Source: JBBSTY01 sp038235385
Lineage (GTDB): Bacteria > Actinomycetota > Acidimicrobiia > Acidimicrobiales > Acidimicrobilacustridaceae
Direction of reading: 5' to 3'
DNA length: 41,042 bases
Assembly: GCA_038235385.1 (NCBI GenBank)
Contig: JBBSTY010000016.1
Span: 1 to 41,042 of the forward strand
The notes under the pieces were generated by a model, which was given only the letters and a program-made list of their open reading frames with translations, ran no database searches and had not been told where the DNA came from. Both the position numbers and the translations under genes were made by a program. Below, piece by piece: positions 14,488 to 22,889 of this stretch; within the stretch, counting starts at the first letter, position 1; every line of letters starts with the position of its first letter.

Positions 14488-15179
14488 GGGCCCTCGGACC
14501 GGTCCACGCGTGTCTGGGTGATGCGATAGCCCGAGCCGCGCACGGTCTGGATCGTGTCGAACCCGTAGGGATTGTCGATCTTGCGGCGGAGCCGCGCGAT
14601 GTAGACCTCGACGATGTTCGGGTCGCCCTCGAAGTGCTGGTCCCACACCGAGTCGAGGATTTCGCTCTTGGACAGCACCGTGCCGGGGGAGCGCATGAGC
14701 GTCTCCAGCACCGCGAGCTCTCGGTTGGTCAACTCGATCTCGTCGCCGCCGCGTCGACATTCACGTGAGGCTGGGTCGATCTGGAGGTCGCCGACGACGA
14801 GAACGGCCGGTCGTTCTTTGGTCCCGCGGCGGACCAGGGCCCGGAGCCTGGCGGCGAGCACGACATGGCTGAAGGGCTTGCGCAGGAAGTCGTCGGCTCC
14901 GCAGTCGAGGGCCTCGGCCTCGTCGAGCTCGCCGGGCTTCGCCGTGAGCACGATGATGGGGGTCCAGGTGCCCCCGTCGCGGAGCGTGCGACACACCTTG
15001 AAGCCGTTGACGCCGGGAAGCATGAGATCCAAAACGATCGCCGCGTAGTCGCGTTCGACTGCCAGCCAAAGCGCATCGTGGCCGTTCAGGGCGATGTCGA
15101 TCGCGTACCCCTCGGCTTCGAGGCCACGTTGGAGCGCGTTCGCCATCGCGGGTTCATCATCGACGACGAGGATCCTCAT
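14484..15179 (-). CDS. OmpR/PhoB-family response regulator (class B)
   Basis: 231 residues from the ATG at 15179 (MRILVVDDEPAMANALQRGL). The receiver has the DDE acidic pocket, phospho-acceptor Asp51 in AIVLDLMLPGVNG, Thr in IVLTAK and Lys in FLRKPF. The winged-helix output domain (about 130-228) has LTNRELAVLETLM, WDQHFEGDPNIVEVYIARLR and the final IQTVRGSGYRI. Its recognition-helix region is nearly the same as in the regulator at 26656-27330, so overlapping DNA targets are expected. It is first in a two-gene operon with its kinase. A TTCAG/TCCAG direct repeat 25-40 bases upstream suggests autoregulation. Confidence 0.95.
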   Translation of the reverse strand: MRILVVDDEPAMANALQRGLEAEGYAIDIALNGHDALWLAVERDYAAIVLDLMLPGVNGFKVCRTLRDGGTWTPIIVLTAKPGELDEAEALDCGADDFLRKPFSHVVLAARLRALVRRGTKERPAVLVVGDLQIDPASRECRRGGDEIELTNRELAVLETLMRSPGTVLSKSEILDSVWDQHFEGDPNIVEVYIARLRRKIDNPYGFDTIQTVRGSGYRITQTRVDRSEGP

Positions 15180-15202
15180 CCCATCACGGTACGCACTGGA
15201 TC

Positions 15203-15218
15203 CTGGACCGAGGCTGAA
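15203..15218 (-). promoter_or_regulatory. TTCAG/TCCAG direct repeat upstream of the class B regulator
   Basis: On the minus strand TTCAG (15218-15214) is followed 11 bases later by TCCAG (15207-15203), 24 bases before the regulator ATG at 15179. The spacing matches the other TTCAG sites, with one substitution. Confidence 0.5.
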
Positions 15219-15432
15219 CTCTGGTTGCGGAGGCCGGGACGGGGTGACATCGGGTGCTCTCGATTGATTGGGGTTCGACGGGCGCGACGTGGTGGGCCGC
15301 TGGATCAATCCTCGCGAATGAACTCGAGGCGGTGTGTCCGCCAGAAGGAACTGGGTGCAATCCGGCGACGGTGACGAGTACCAGGGCGCTGAGCCGACGA
15401 GTTGGATCGGGGGTTCCGATGAACTCGGTGGC

Positions 15433-15458
15433 TTCAGCACACGTTCAGGCGAGATCAG
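15433..15458 (+). promoter_or_regulatory. Triple TTCAG-type repeat in the gap before the broken PAP2 gene
   Basis: TTCAG at 15433-15437 and 15444-15448, then ATCAG at 15454-15458, with 11- and 10-base spacing on the plus strand. The rest of the gene-free stretch 15180-15736 holds nothing else I recognise. The only plus-strand coding signal downstream is the truncated PAP2 gene about 280 bases away. Confidence 0.55.
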
Positions 15459-15736
15459 CGATCCTCGCTGTTGGGAGATGCTCCCGCAATCCAGCGAACG
15501 TCTTCGTTGCCAGACCTGACGAACTGCCCCAACCATCGACCAGATCCCGCGTGCCCAGGGGTCGCAGCAAGGACCAACACATGTCGTTCCACCGGCCCGA
15601 CCACCGGGCCCGCCGCCACCTCCGGCGAGGGTGGCACAGCGATCGAACGCCGGGAATGCGTTGCGAATCGGATTGTCGTGACTTCAGAGAGCCGCGTCGC
15701 TCGCCGTGATGCACCGCGCGCCGGCGAGCGACCGCC

Positions 15737-16273
15737 ATGGGTGTCGCCATGGGGACCACGGCGCTGGTTGCGCCCATCGAGGTGCTCGTCGCGGACACCG
15801 TCGGTGGTATCAGCAAGATTGCGGTCGCTCGGCCTCGTCTCACCGGTGGAGGCACCGGATCCTTCGACCTCTACTCGTTTCCTTCGGGACATACCGGCGC
15901 CGCAGCCGCGTTGGCGACCGGCGCATACCTCGTCTGGCGCGTCGGGCGGCCGGGCCGCGAACGGTTCCAGGGCGCCATGTTCGTGGCCACGGCTGGTGGC
16001 GCCGTCGCGGCTGGTCGTGTCGTGGTCGATGCCCACCGGGCGAGCGATGTCCACGCCGCTGCGACCGGCAGCGTGGCGAGCGCGCTGATCACCCGCTTGG
16101 CGCTGGGATGCTCGATATCGCCGGATGTCATGTTGACCGTCGGTGGTGAACCGGCGGCAAAGCCGAGTGAGCCGCCGCCTCGACCCAGCGATGCTCATCG
16201 GGCGAAAAGGTCTCGGGTCCGGGCAGCGGATTGCCTTTCGGCGCCGCCGCTCGCAGCCGCCGAATGTTGGTGA
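15737..16273 (+). pseudogene. Truncated PAP2-family phosphatase
   Basis: The open frame of 178 codons carries the catalytic motifs of the PAP2 superfamily: KIAVARPR (KxxxxxRP-like) near residue 27, YSFPSGHTGAAAALATGAYL near 50-69, and AGRVVVDAHRASDV near 95-108. It closely resembles the intact PAP2 at 22110-22889. The N-terminal ~90 residues with two or more helices are missing, and an in-frame TGA lies just upstream of the first ATG. The C-terminal third (from about residue 130) is Pro/Arg-rich and unlike the family. I therefore call it a decaying copy, although a short active protein cannot be excluded. No good ribosome site precedes the ATG. A three-copy regulator site is still present at 15433-15458. 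Confidence 0.65.
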
Positions 16274-16616
16274 TCCACCTTGCCCGCGCGCACCTCCCGC
16301 AGATCTGGCGAGCGCAACCTGCCTCAGCCGCATACCGGGGATCGCCCATGCCGTTGCCGAAAGCGAATCGATCGGCGCAGTCGGGCGTCAACGAACGGCG
16401 GCCAGCGTCGGACCTCTGCCACCCTCCGCTTCCTCAGCCGACCCGATCACCGACGATGTCATCCATCACCGGATGGCCCTGTACCCACGCGGGGCGAACG
16501 AGGCACCGTCGGCGGAGTCGGCGCGGTTGGTGGGTGTCCGGCGGCGGTCTTCTCGGGAACCGGAGCGATGGCGCGTGACCCAGCCGAGGACGCCCGGTGA
16601 TGGCTCGGAGTTCGTC
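16274..16616. other. Gene-free stretch before the class A regulator
   Basis: 343 bases between the PAP2 remnant and the response regulator. Frames are open through it, but the translations have no family features. I see no repeat of the TTCAG type and no clear hairpin. It presumably contains the promoter of the 16617 operon. Confidence 0.4.
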
Positions 16617-17330
16617 ATGAGGAGCGAGACCTCGATGCGCGATGCCCGGGTCCTCATCGTCGAGGACGATCCGGCGATTGGCGCCAACCTCGAACGGGCG
16701 CTGACGACGGCCGGCTACCGCTGCGTCCACGTCGGTACCGCACGTGAAGCCGACCGGGTCGTCGAGGCGCCCGATCTCGTATTGCTCGATCTCGGTCTGC
16801 CCGATGGGGATGGTCTCGATGTCGGCCAGTCGATGCTCGAGCGTTGGGACGCCGTTCCGATCATCATGCTGACGGCCCGAGCCGACGAGCTCGATGTCGT
16901 CATCGGGCTCGACGCCGGCGCGGTCGACTACCTGACCAAGCCGTTCCGGCTGGCTGAGCTCCTTGCTCGCGTTCGCGCCCACCTCCGGACCTCGGGGCCC
17001 GGGCGTCGGGGAGCGTTGGTCGATGGCGCGCTGAGGATCGACGTGGGCGCCCGGCGCGTTCTCCTCGGGGGTTTCGAGATCGGGTTGCGGGCGAAGGAGT
17101 TCGACTTGCTCGTCGAGCTCGTCGCCAATGCTGGCAACGTCGTCACTCGCGAAGACCTGATGGCGCGCGTGTGGGACGAGCATTGGTTCGGATCGACCAA
17201 GACCCTCGATGTCCACATCGCCACCCTCCGACGGCGGCTCGGAGAGCCGCCAGGGCAGCCGAGCCGCATCACTGCGCTGCGAGCAGTGGGCTATCGGTGG
17301 GAACCAACCGGTGAACGGCCGGACCGGTGA
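16617..17330 (+). CDS. OmpR/PhoB-family response regulator (class A)
   Basis: 237 residues from the ATG at 16617 (CGGAG six bases upstream). The ATG at 16635, with AGGAG ten bases before it, is an equally good alternative and would give a standard N-terminus MRDARVLIVEDDPAIG. Phospho-acceptor is Asp58 in LVLLDLGLPDGDG, with Thr in IMLTAR and Lys in YLTKPF. The winged-helix domain has RAKEFDLLVELV, VWDEHWFGSTKTLDVHIATL and ITALRAVGYRWE. It is a close paralogue of the regulator at 5778-6464, as is its kinase. The stop overlaps the kinase GTG by four bases. Targets may include the DUF347 genes just downstream; that is inference from position. Confidence 0.94.
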   Translation: MRSETSMRDARVLIVEDDPAIGANLERALTTAGYRCVHVGTAREADRVVEAPDLVLLDLGLPDGDGLDVGQSMLERWDAVPIIMLTARADELDVVIGLDAGAVDYLTKPFRLAELLARVRAHLRTSGPGRRGALVDGALRIDVGARRVLLGGFEIGLRAKEFDLLVELVANAGNVVTREDLMARVWDEHWFGSTKTLDVHIATLRRRLGEPPGQPSRITALRAVGYRWEPTGERPDR

Positions 17331-18694
17331 GGCGACGGATCCTGATCGCCATCGTGCTGGTCGCGCTCGCAGCAACCACGGTGCTGACGGTCCCGCTGGC
17401 GATCGTGACTGGTCACCGCGAGCAGGAGCAATCGCGGCGAAAGCTCGAGAACATCGCTGATCGTGCCGCGTCGATGTTGCCGAGCCCACTTGCCCGAGCG
17501 GATGTCCCGATCGATGTCCCAGCTGTCGAGGCGAACATCGATGTGGGGGTCTACGTCCCCGACGGGACATTGGTGGCGGGAGCCGGGCCGGATCGCCCGG
17601 ATGCGGTCACGGCAGGGGCCGGGTTCGAATCGAGCGACGGGTACGTCGGCGACACGACGATCCACGCCGAGCCGGTCGTGATGAACGGGCAGGTGGTCGC
17701 CGTGGTTCGCGTCGCCGAGCCGACGGCCGAGGCGGCAAGCTCGTTGCGCGGCGCACTCGCGATCCTGCTCGCCGTGGATGGGGCGGCTGTGGGCGCCGCG
17801 GCGGCGATCGGGTGGTTCGTCGCGGCGCGTCTTGCGAAGCCGGTGACTGCCATCCGCGATGACGCCGTGCGGCTCGGGCTGGGCGACTTCTCGATCGACC
17901 CGAAGCCGAGCGGCGTGGGCGAGCTCGACGACACGGCTGACGCGCTGGCGGAGACGGCTCGGCGTGTCGAGGGGATGTTGGCGAGGGAGCGGGCGTTCTC
18001 GGCCAACGCCTCGCACCAGTTGCGCACCCCGTTGGCGGCGCTTCGCCTGACGGTCGAGACCGAGATGTTCGCCCCTCGAGATGACCATGCGGTCGTCCTG
18101 ACCGAGGTGGTCGACGAACTCGATCGTCTGGAGGCGACGGTGACGATGTTGCTCGACGCCGCCCGAGGTCGGCCGTCGCCCGGGCAACCCTTCGACCCCC
18201 GCTTCGGTGCCGATCTGGTGCGACGATGGTCGGGGCCGCTCGCCGCGCGACAACGCACCTTACGGGTGATCGAACCTCGGGTGACTGCGCTGGCGGTCAG
18301 CCAACCGGCCGTCGATCAGATCGCGACGGTGTTGATCGACAACGCGATCCAGCACGGTGTCGGCACGATCGAGGTGAACATCGCCGTGGCCGGCGACAAC
18401 TTGTCGTTGACCGTGGCCGACGAGGGGACGATCCGGGGCGACCTCGGCACCCTCTTCGAGCGTCACGATCCGGCGGCGAGTGGAACCGGCGTGGGCTTGC
18501 ACCTCGCTCGCACCCTGGCCGAGGCCGAAGGCGGGCGGCTCGTGCTCAGCAACAGCCGGCCGACGACGTTCCGTCTCGTCCTTCCCGGCCGCGACGCGCC
18601 GCTGTCGCCTAGCGACCATCGATCCGTGGGTTCGGACGAAACAGGTTCACTGCCTGGGTCGCCTCGGCATCGGCGGGTCGGGGCGACTCGATGA
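17327..18694 (+). CDS. Sensor histidine kinase (class A, degenerate G1 box)
   Basis: 455 residues from a GTG at 17327 (GTGA overlap with the regulator). Helices at about 5-27 and 143-166 flank a sensor region of ~115 residues. HAMP is about 167-222. The H-box is NASHQLRTPLAALRL with His230, and the N-box is LIDNAIQHGVG. The expected DxGxG G1 box is VADEGTIRGDLG with a shortened lid, then GTGVGLHLARTLAEAEGG. The kinase at 4465-5775 shows the same shortening, so this is a lineage feature and not damage. After the domain ends (about residue 423) there is a ~30-residue Arg/Ser-rich tail of no clear function. It probably pairs with the regulator 16617-17330. Confidence 0.9.
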   Translation: MRRRILIAIVLVALAATTVLTVPLAIVTGHREQEQSRRKLENIADRAASMLPSPLARADVPIDVPAVEANIDVGVYVPDGTLVAGAGPDRPDAVTAGAGFESSDGYVGDTTIHAEPVVMNGQVVAVVRVAEPTAEAASSLRGALAILLAVDGAAVGAAAAIGWFVAARLAKPVTAIRDDAVRLGLGDFSIDPKPSGVGELDDTADALAETARRVEGMLARERAFSANASHQLRTPLAALRLTVETEMFAPRDDHAVVLTEVVDELDRLEATVTMLLDAARGRPSPGQPFDPRFGADLVRRWSGPLAARQRTLRVIEPRVTALAVSQPAVDQIATVLIDNAIQHGVGTIEVNIAVAGDNLSLTVADEGTIRGDLGTLFERHDPAASGTGVGLHLARTLAEAEGGRLVLSNSRPTTFRLVLPGRDAPLSPSDHRSVGSDETGSLPGSPRHRRVGATR

Positions 18695-18783
18695 TGGCCA
18701 AGGAGGCCGAGAGCCATCGTCGGGGAGGCGCCTACGTGGTGGTCTGCCGGGCAGGTTCGGGTCTGCACCCGTCGTTGCGATGG

Positions 18784-18827
18784 GTTTAACCGTGTGCTGA
18801 TCGTCCGCGGCGCGGCGATTAACAGCG
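18784..18827 (+). promoter_or_regulatory. Possible TTAAC direct repeats upstream of the first DUF347 gene
   Basis: GTTTAACCGTGTG (18784-18796) and GATTAACAGCG (18817-18827) place TTAAC cores 33 bases apart, three helical turns, on the plus strand. They are the only AT-rich spots in this 220-base gap and could be promoter elements or regulator sites. Confidence 0.3.
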
Positions 18828-18917
18828 CATTGGTCATGGTGGCGTCGTGCAACCAACCCAGGTCCCGGGCGGCGCGCCGCGTGCTCGGTGCCGCCGACGA
18901 CTGGACATCGCTCGACC

Positions 18918-20144
18918 ATGACGACCACCACGCGTACGACGAGCACGCGCGCCGTGCTGCTCAACAAGGTCCCGGAGGTCACCTTCTGGTTCTGGATCAT
19001 CAAGGTCCTGTGCACCACGGTTGGCGAGTCCGCTGCGGACTTCCTCAACGTCAACCTCGGCCTCGGCCTGACCGGCACCACGGTGGTCACGGGGGCGCTT
19101 CTTGTCGTGGCCCTGGCTCTCCAGTTCGGGGCGACGCGCTACCTCCCGAGCGTCTACTGGACGACGGTCGCGCTGGTGAGCGTGTTCGGGACCCTGGTGA
19201 CCGACAACCTCACTGAAGGGCTCGGTGTCCCCTTGGAGACCAGCGCGATCGTCTTCGGGTCGCTGCTGGGCGCGACGTTCATCGCCTGGTACTACGTCGA
19301 GAACACGCTCTCGATCCACTCGATCTTCACCCGCCGTCGCGAGGCCTTCTACTGGCTGGCTGTCTTGTTCACCTTCGCACTGGGCACCGCGACGGGTGAC
19401 CTGATGGCCGAGAAGTTGGGCCTCGGCTACCTGGTCACCGGGGTGATCGTCGCCGCGCTGATCGCGACCACGGCACTGGCGTGGAAGCTGGGCCTCAACT
19501 CGGTTCTGTGCTTCTGGATCATCTACATCCTGACCCGCCCGCTGGGCGCGTCCCTTGGGGACTACCTGTCCCAGCCGGCGGACTACGGCGGCCTGGGGCT
19601 CGGCGCGACGGTCACCAGCGGCCTGTTCATCGTGGGCATCATCGCCATCGTCATCTACCTCTCGGTGACCAAGGCCGACACGATCGCCAACACCGTGGCG
19701 GCCCGACGACCGGAGAGGGTTGAGAAGGGTGGGCTCCTCCAGACCGCCATCGTCGTGGTGGCGCTCGTCGTCGTCGGGGGAACGGCCTACCAGCTCCGCA
19801 CGGCGACGCTCGATGCCGAGGCCGCCGAGACCACGACCGCGAGCGTCGCCGATGGGTCGGGCGTGGGCTCGTCGCCGCTGGGCGACATGTCGTCGTTCCG
19901 CACGATCAGCCAGGACACCCTCGATCTCCTCGACGCAGGTAAGCAGACCGGCGCGACCAACCGGATCGCCGATCTCGAGCGTGAGTGGGACAAAGCTCAG
20001 GCGACCCTTCAGCGCAAGGACAAGGCGGCGTGGACCGAGCTCGACGACCAGATCGATGCCACGCTGCGCGCCCTGCGTTCCACCAGCCCCGACGTGGCGG
20101 ACGAGAAGGCACAGCTGGCGGCGCTGCTGGCCCTGCTTCCCTGA
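18918..20144 (+). CDS. DUF347-repeat (COG4705) membrane protein with extracytoplasmic C-terminal tail
   Basis: 408 residues from the ATG at 18918; a GTG at 18888 is an alternative. The first ~260 residues hold four DUF347 repeats of two helices each. Each repeat has the conserved pattern of a Thr/Gly-rich (T-x-G-E/D) first helix and aromatic residues: WIIKVLCTTVGESAADFLN, WTTVALVSVFGTLVTD, FALGTATGDLMAEKLGLGY and FWIIYILTRPLGASLGDYL. A ninth helix (about 279-297) leads to a ~110-residue soluble tail with two charged amphipathic helices (LLDAGKQTGATNRIADLERE; TELDDQIDATLRALRS). That tail is absent from the next gene. The family has no settled biochemical role. It is the first of a tandem pair downstream of a two-component system. 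Confidence 0.85.
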   Translation: MTTTTRTTSTRAVLLNKVPEVTFWFWIIKVLCTTVGESAADFLNVNLGLGLTGTTVVTGALLVVALALQFGATRYLPSVYWTTVALVSVFGTLVTDNLTEGLGVPLETSAIVFGSLLGATFIAWYYVENTLSIHSIFTRRREAFYWLAVLFTFALGTATGDLMAEKLGLGYLVTGVIVAALIATTALAWKLGLNSVLCFWIIYILTRPLGASLGDYLSQPADYGGLGLGATVTSGLFIVGIIAIVIYLSVTKADTIANTVAARRPERVEKGGLLQTAIVVVALVVVGGTAYQLRTATLDAEAAETTTASVADGSGVGSSPLGDMSSFRTISQDTLDLLDAGKQTGATNRIADLEREWDKAQATLQRKDKAAWTELDDQIDATLRALRSTSPDVADEKAQLAALLALLP

Positions 20145-20202
20145 CGACAAGCCGACGGTCGCGCGGTACTCGACCCTTGCGCACCTCTAGGTTCGGAACA
20201 CC

Positions 20203-21057
20203 ATGACTCGCGACACCCCCCGATCCGCAACGGCTGCCGTCAGTCGCGCATCGATCGAGCCGGACGCTGCGTCCCGACCCGACGCCGCGGCCACCGCCCA
20301 CCGACTGCGGGTTCCCGCCATCGGGGTGCTGTTCTGGACGATCAAGAGCCTCTCGACCGCCCTCGGCGAATCGACCTCGGACTACCTGGTCCACACCATC
20401 GAACCTGTTCCCGCCGTCCTGTTGGGCTTTGGGTGCTTCGCGGTGGCTCTCGGCGCACAGCTGGTGGTGCGCCGCTACCTGGCCTGGACCTACTGGTTCG
20501 CCGTCGTGATGGTCGGCGTGTTCGGCACCATGGCGGCCGACGTCCTCCACGTCGGGTTCGGGGTCCCGTACCTCGCGACGATGGTGCTCTACGGCGCCGG
20601 CCTCGCCGTCGTGTTCGTTGCGTGGCAACGCGTCGAAGGGACCTTGTCGATCCACAGCGTCGACTCGACTCGCCGGGAGCTCTTCTACTGGGCCGCAGTC
20701 ATGACCACGTTCGCGCTGGGAACGGCCGGCGGCGACGTGGCCGCCATCACCTTGAACCTCGGGTACCTAGGTTCCATCTTCGCGTTCGCCGCGATGATGC
20801 TCGTCCCCGTCCTCGGATACCGGTTCTTGCGGTGGAGCCCCATCCTCACGTTCTGGATCGCGTACGTGCTCACCCGACCCCTCGGTGCGTCCGTTGCCGA
20901 CTGGCTCGGCAAGCCCACCGCCGAAGGTGGCATCGGGTGGGGCAGCGGCCCGGTCAGCCTCGGATTCGCCACCCTGATCACCATCCTCGCCATCACAAAG
21001 GTCGACGTCCAACCCGACCACGACGTTCCCACCGTGGTCCGATCGCCCCCGTCGTGA
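20203..21057 (+). CDS. DUF347-repeat (COG4705) membrane protein, second copy
   Basis: 284 residues. After a ~40-residue Ala/Asp/Arg-rich cytoplasmic N-terminus come four DUF347 repeats. They match those of the preceding protein: WTIKSLSTALGESTSDYLVH, WFAVVMVGVFGTMAADVLH, FALGTAGGDVAAITLNLGYL and FWIAYVLTRPLGASVADWLG. VEGTLSIHSVDSTRRELFYW parallels VENTLSIHSIFTRRREAFYW in the first copy, so the pair arose by duplication. The soluble C-terminal tail of the first copy is absent; it ends soon after the last helix. The gap between the genes is 58 bases, so a shared transcript is likely. The function is unknown. The repeated acidic and Thr residues inside helices suggest ion or small-solute handling, which is inference only. 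Confidence 0.85.
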   Translation: MTRDTPRSATAAVSRASIEPDAASRPDAAATAHRLRVPAIGVLFWTIKSLSTALGESTSDYLVHTIEPVPAVLLGFGCFAVALGAQLVVRRYLAWTYWFAVVMVGVFGTMAADVLHVGFGVPYLATMVLYGAGLAVVFVAWQRVEGTLSIHSVDSTRRELFYWAAVMTTFALGTAGGDVAAITLNLGYLGSIFAFAAMMLVPVLGYRFLRWSPILTFWIAYVLTRPLGASVADWLGKPTAEGGIGWGSGPVSLGFATLITILAITKVDVQPDHDVPTVVRSPPS

Positions 21058-21249
21058 CCACATCCATCGGCGGACACGGTCCGGCGGGCGCGGGCGCCGG
21101 CTACCGCACCGAGCATGCGAGGCCGGGAGCGGATGCCCATCTCCCACCCGACGATGGTCCCGCGCGATTGAAGTCGCGGCCAGCAACAATCGGCGTACCG
21201 CCACCGACCACGGTCGGAGCGATCCCACCGCTTCACTGACTGGATCCGC

Positions 21250-21909
21250 ATGCACCCCCTCTTCGCCGTTGGTCTCGATCCGCAGGGCATCCTCGAGTGG
21301 TTCGGATCGCTTGCCTTCCTCGGGCTCCTCGCCATCGTGTTCGCCGAGTCGGGGATCATGATCGGCTTCGTCCTCCCCGGCGACTCGCTCCTCTTCGTCG
21401 CCGGCCTGCTGGCCTACACCGGCACCCAACCCGGCTCGGCCGCGTTGATGCCGAACATCGTGTTGGTCTCGCTGGGGTGCTTCATCGCCGCTGCGGTCGG
21501 CGACCAGGTCGGTTACGTCTTCGGATCCCGCGTTGGTCCGAGGATCTTCGACCGGCCGGAGTCCCGACTGTTCAAGCCCATCCACCTGCGCCGCTCCGAG
21601 GACTTCTTCGACAAGCACGGCCCCAAGACGGTCATCCTTGCCCGGTTCGTGCCGATCGTCCGAACCTTCGCCCCGATCGTCGCCGGAGCCGGGAAGATGC
21701 ACCACCGCACCTTCACCGTCTACAACCTGATCGGCGCATTCCTCTGGGCGGTGGGTGTCACCCAGGCCGGCTACTGGCTCGGCCACGCGTTCCCGAAACT
21801 CGGCGACAACATCGAGCTCGCCGTCGTCGCGATCGTCGCCCTCTCCCTCGTGCCGATCACGATCGAGATCATCCGCAGCCGCCGTCGCGCACGCGCCGGT
21901 TCGACCTGA
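21250..21909 (+). CDS. DedA-family membrane protein
   Basis: 219 residues, normal length for DedA (SNARE-associated/VTT domain). Signature segments in order are FAESGIMIGFVLPGDSLLF (residues 31-49), GDQVGYVFGSRVGPRIFD (about 84-101), FFDKHGPKTVILARFVPIVRTFAPIVAGAGKM (about 119-150) with the conserved Arg residues, and YNLIGAFLWAVGVTQAGYWLG. Known members are proton-motive-force-linked lipid transporters or flippases, including undecaprenyl-phosphate recycling (UptA type), and affect cationic peptide resistance. Which lipid this one moves is not visible. It sits between DUF347 proteins and a PAP2 phosphatase, a sensible setting for lipid-carrier recycling. Confidence 0.92.
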   Translation: MHPLFAVGLDPQGILEWFGSLAFLGLLAIVFAESGIMIGFVLPGDSLLFVAGLLAYTGTQPGSAALMPNIVLVSLGCFIAAAVGDQVGYVFGSRVGPRIFDRPESRLFKPIHLRRSEDFFDKHGPKTVILARFVPIVRTFAPIVAGAGKMHHRTFTVYNLIGAFLWAVGVTQAGYWLGHAFPKLGDNIELAVVAIVALSLVPITIEIIRSRRRARAGST

Positions 21910-22109
21910 CCGCAGCCACCGGGGTATTGGACGGTGCGGACCGAACCAGGCCACCGAGCGGCCCTCGGCCCCAGCGACAAGATCATCGATGCGATCGAGA
22001 ACGACGAGCAACCCATCGACGGAGAACGCATCGGCCGGCGGAGCCGACGATCGCAGTGTGCCCGGCTCGGCCTTCGGCCGGATGACGTGCGCTCGGATGG
22101 GTGGCTAGG

Positions 22110-22889
22110 TCACGTGCCGATGGACGGCGCGGTCGGGCGGGACGAGCCATCAGGTGATCCGCCGGGCGGGCCGAGGTTGGCCGCAGCGCACGGTTCAACC
22201 GAGATGGTCGCCGTCTCGGCGGTCGACGTGGGTTTCGCGCGTTGGAGCGCCCAGCGAGCGGCCAAGGCGCTGGCGGCGCCCACCCCAGCACCGGCGATCA
22301 CGTCGGTGGTCCAGTGGACGTCGAGCACGACGCGAGCGACCGCCACGGCCACGATCGTGATCACGACGGCGGCCGCAGCGAACCGGGTGGCGTACAGGGT
22401 TCGCCCGGTTCGCCAGGCCAGGTAGGTGCCGATCGCGAGCGCGGCGGCTGCTTCGGTGTGCCCGGATGGGAACGAGTAGACCTCGAGCAGCCCAACTTCG
22501 GCGCCGCCCGGGCGGACTCTCGCGACGAGGATCTTGGTGATCGTGCCGACGGCGGCGGCGATGACGACCGACGCGAGGGGGAGCAGCGCTCGTGGGGCGT
22601 CGTGGGTGCGTCGCCAGAGGTAGGCGGTGAGCGCGACGGACAGCGCGGCGATGACGAGCGTGGAACCGATGGTGGCGAGGGCCTCGGCGATCGGGTGCCA
22701 CGCGGTCAGGTGGGTCTGGGTCCAGCTGCGGATCGCGTCGTCGAAGGGTTGCGCGATCCCGCCGCCAACCGGGGTGACCAGCAGCCTGCCAATGGTGACG
22801 GTGCATGCGGTGAGGAGCACGATCGCGACGCCGAGGCCCGCAAGGAGCGCTCCGAAGCGAACGTGGTGGGTGGCGCCGGTGCGGTTCAC
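22110..22889 (-). CDS. PAP2-family phosphatase (last gene of the ABC operon; BcrC-like)
   Basis: 259 residues from a GTG at 22889, which overlaps the preceding stop as GTGA; an ATG at 22922 would overlap more. It has six helices. PAP2 motifs are KILVARVRP (119-127), PSGH (141-144, inside YSFPSGHTEAAAALAIGTYL) and ARVVLDVHWTTDV with Arg186, His192 and Asp196. Members of this type dephosphorylate membrane pyrophosphates such as undecaprenyl pyrophosphate (BcrC/YbjG) or phosphatidic acid/phosphatidylglycerol phosphate. Ending an operon with an ABC ATPase and two permeases recalls BcrABC bacitracin resistance. The C-terminal ~40 residues are a Pro/Ser-rich cytoplasmic tail. It converges with DedA across a 200-base gap with no evident terminator. 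Confidence 0.9.
   Translation of the reverse strand: MNRTGATHHVRFGALLAGLGVAIVLLTACTVTIGRLLVTPVGGGIAQPFDDAIRSWTQTHLTAWHPIAEALATIGSTLVIAALSVALTAYLWRRTHDAPRALLPLASVVIAAAVGTITKILVARVRPGGAEVGLLEVYSFPSGHTEAAAALAIGTYLAWRTGRTLYATRFAAAAVVITIVAVAVARVVLDVHWTTDVIAGAGVGAASALAARWALQRAKPTSTAETATISVEPCAAANLGPPGGSPDGSSRPTAPSIGT

Noticed and set aside
18691..18789. A 32-codon frame overlapping the end of the class A kinase
   Set aside because: No ribosome site and no recognisable feature; probably chance.
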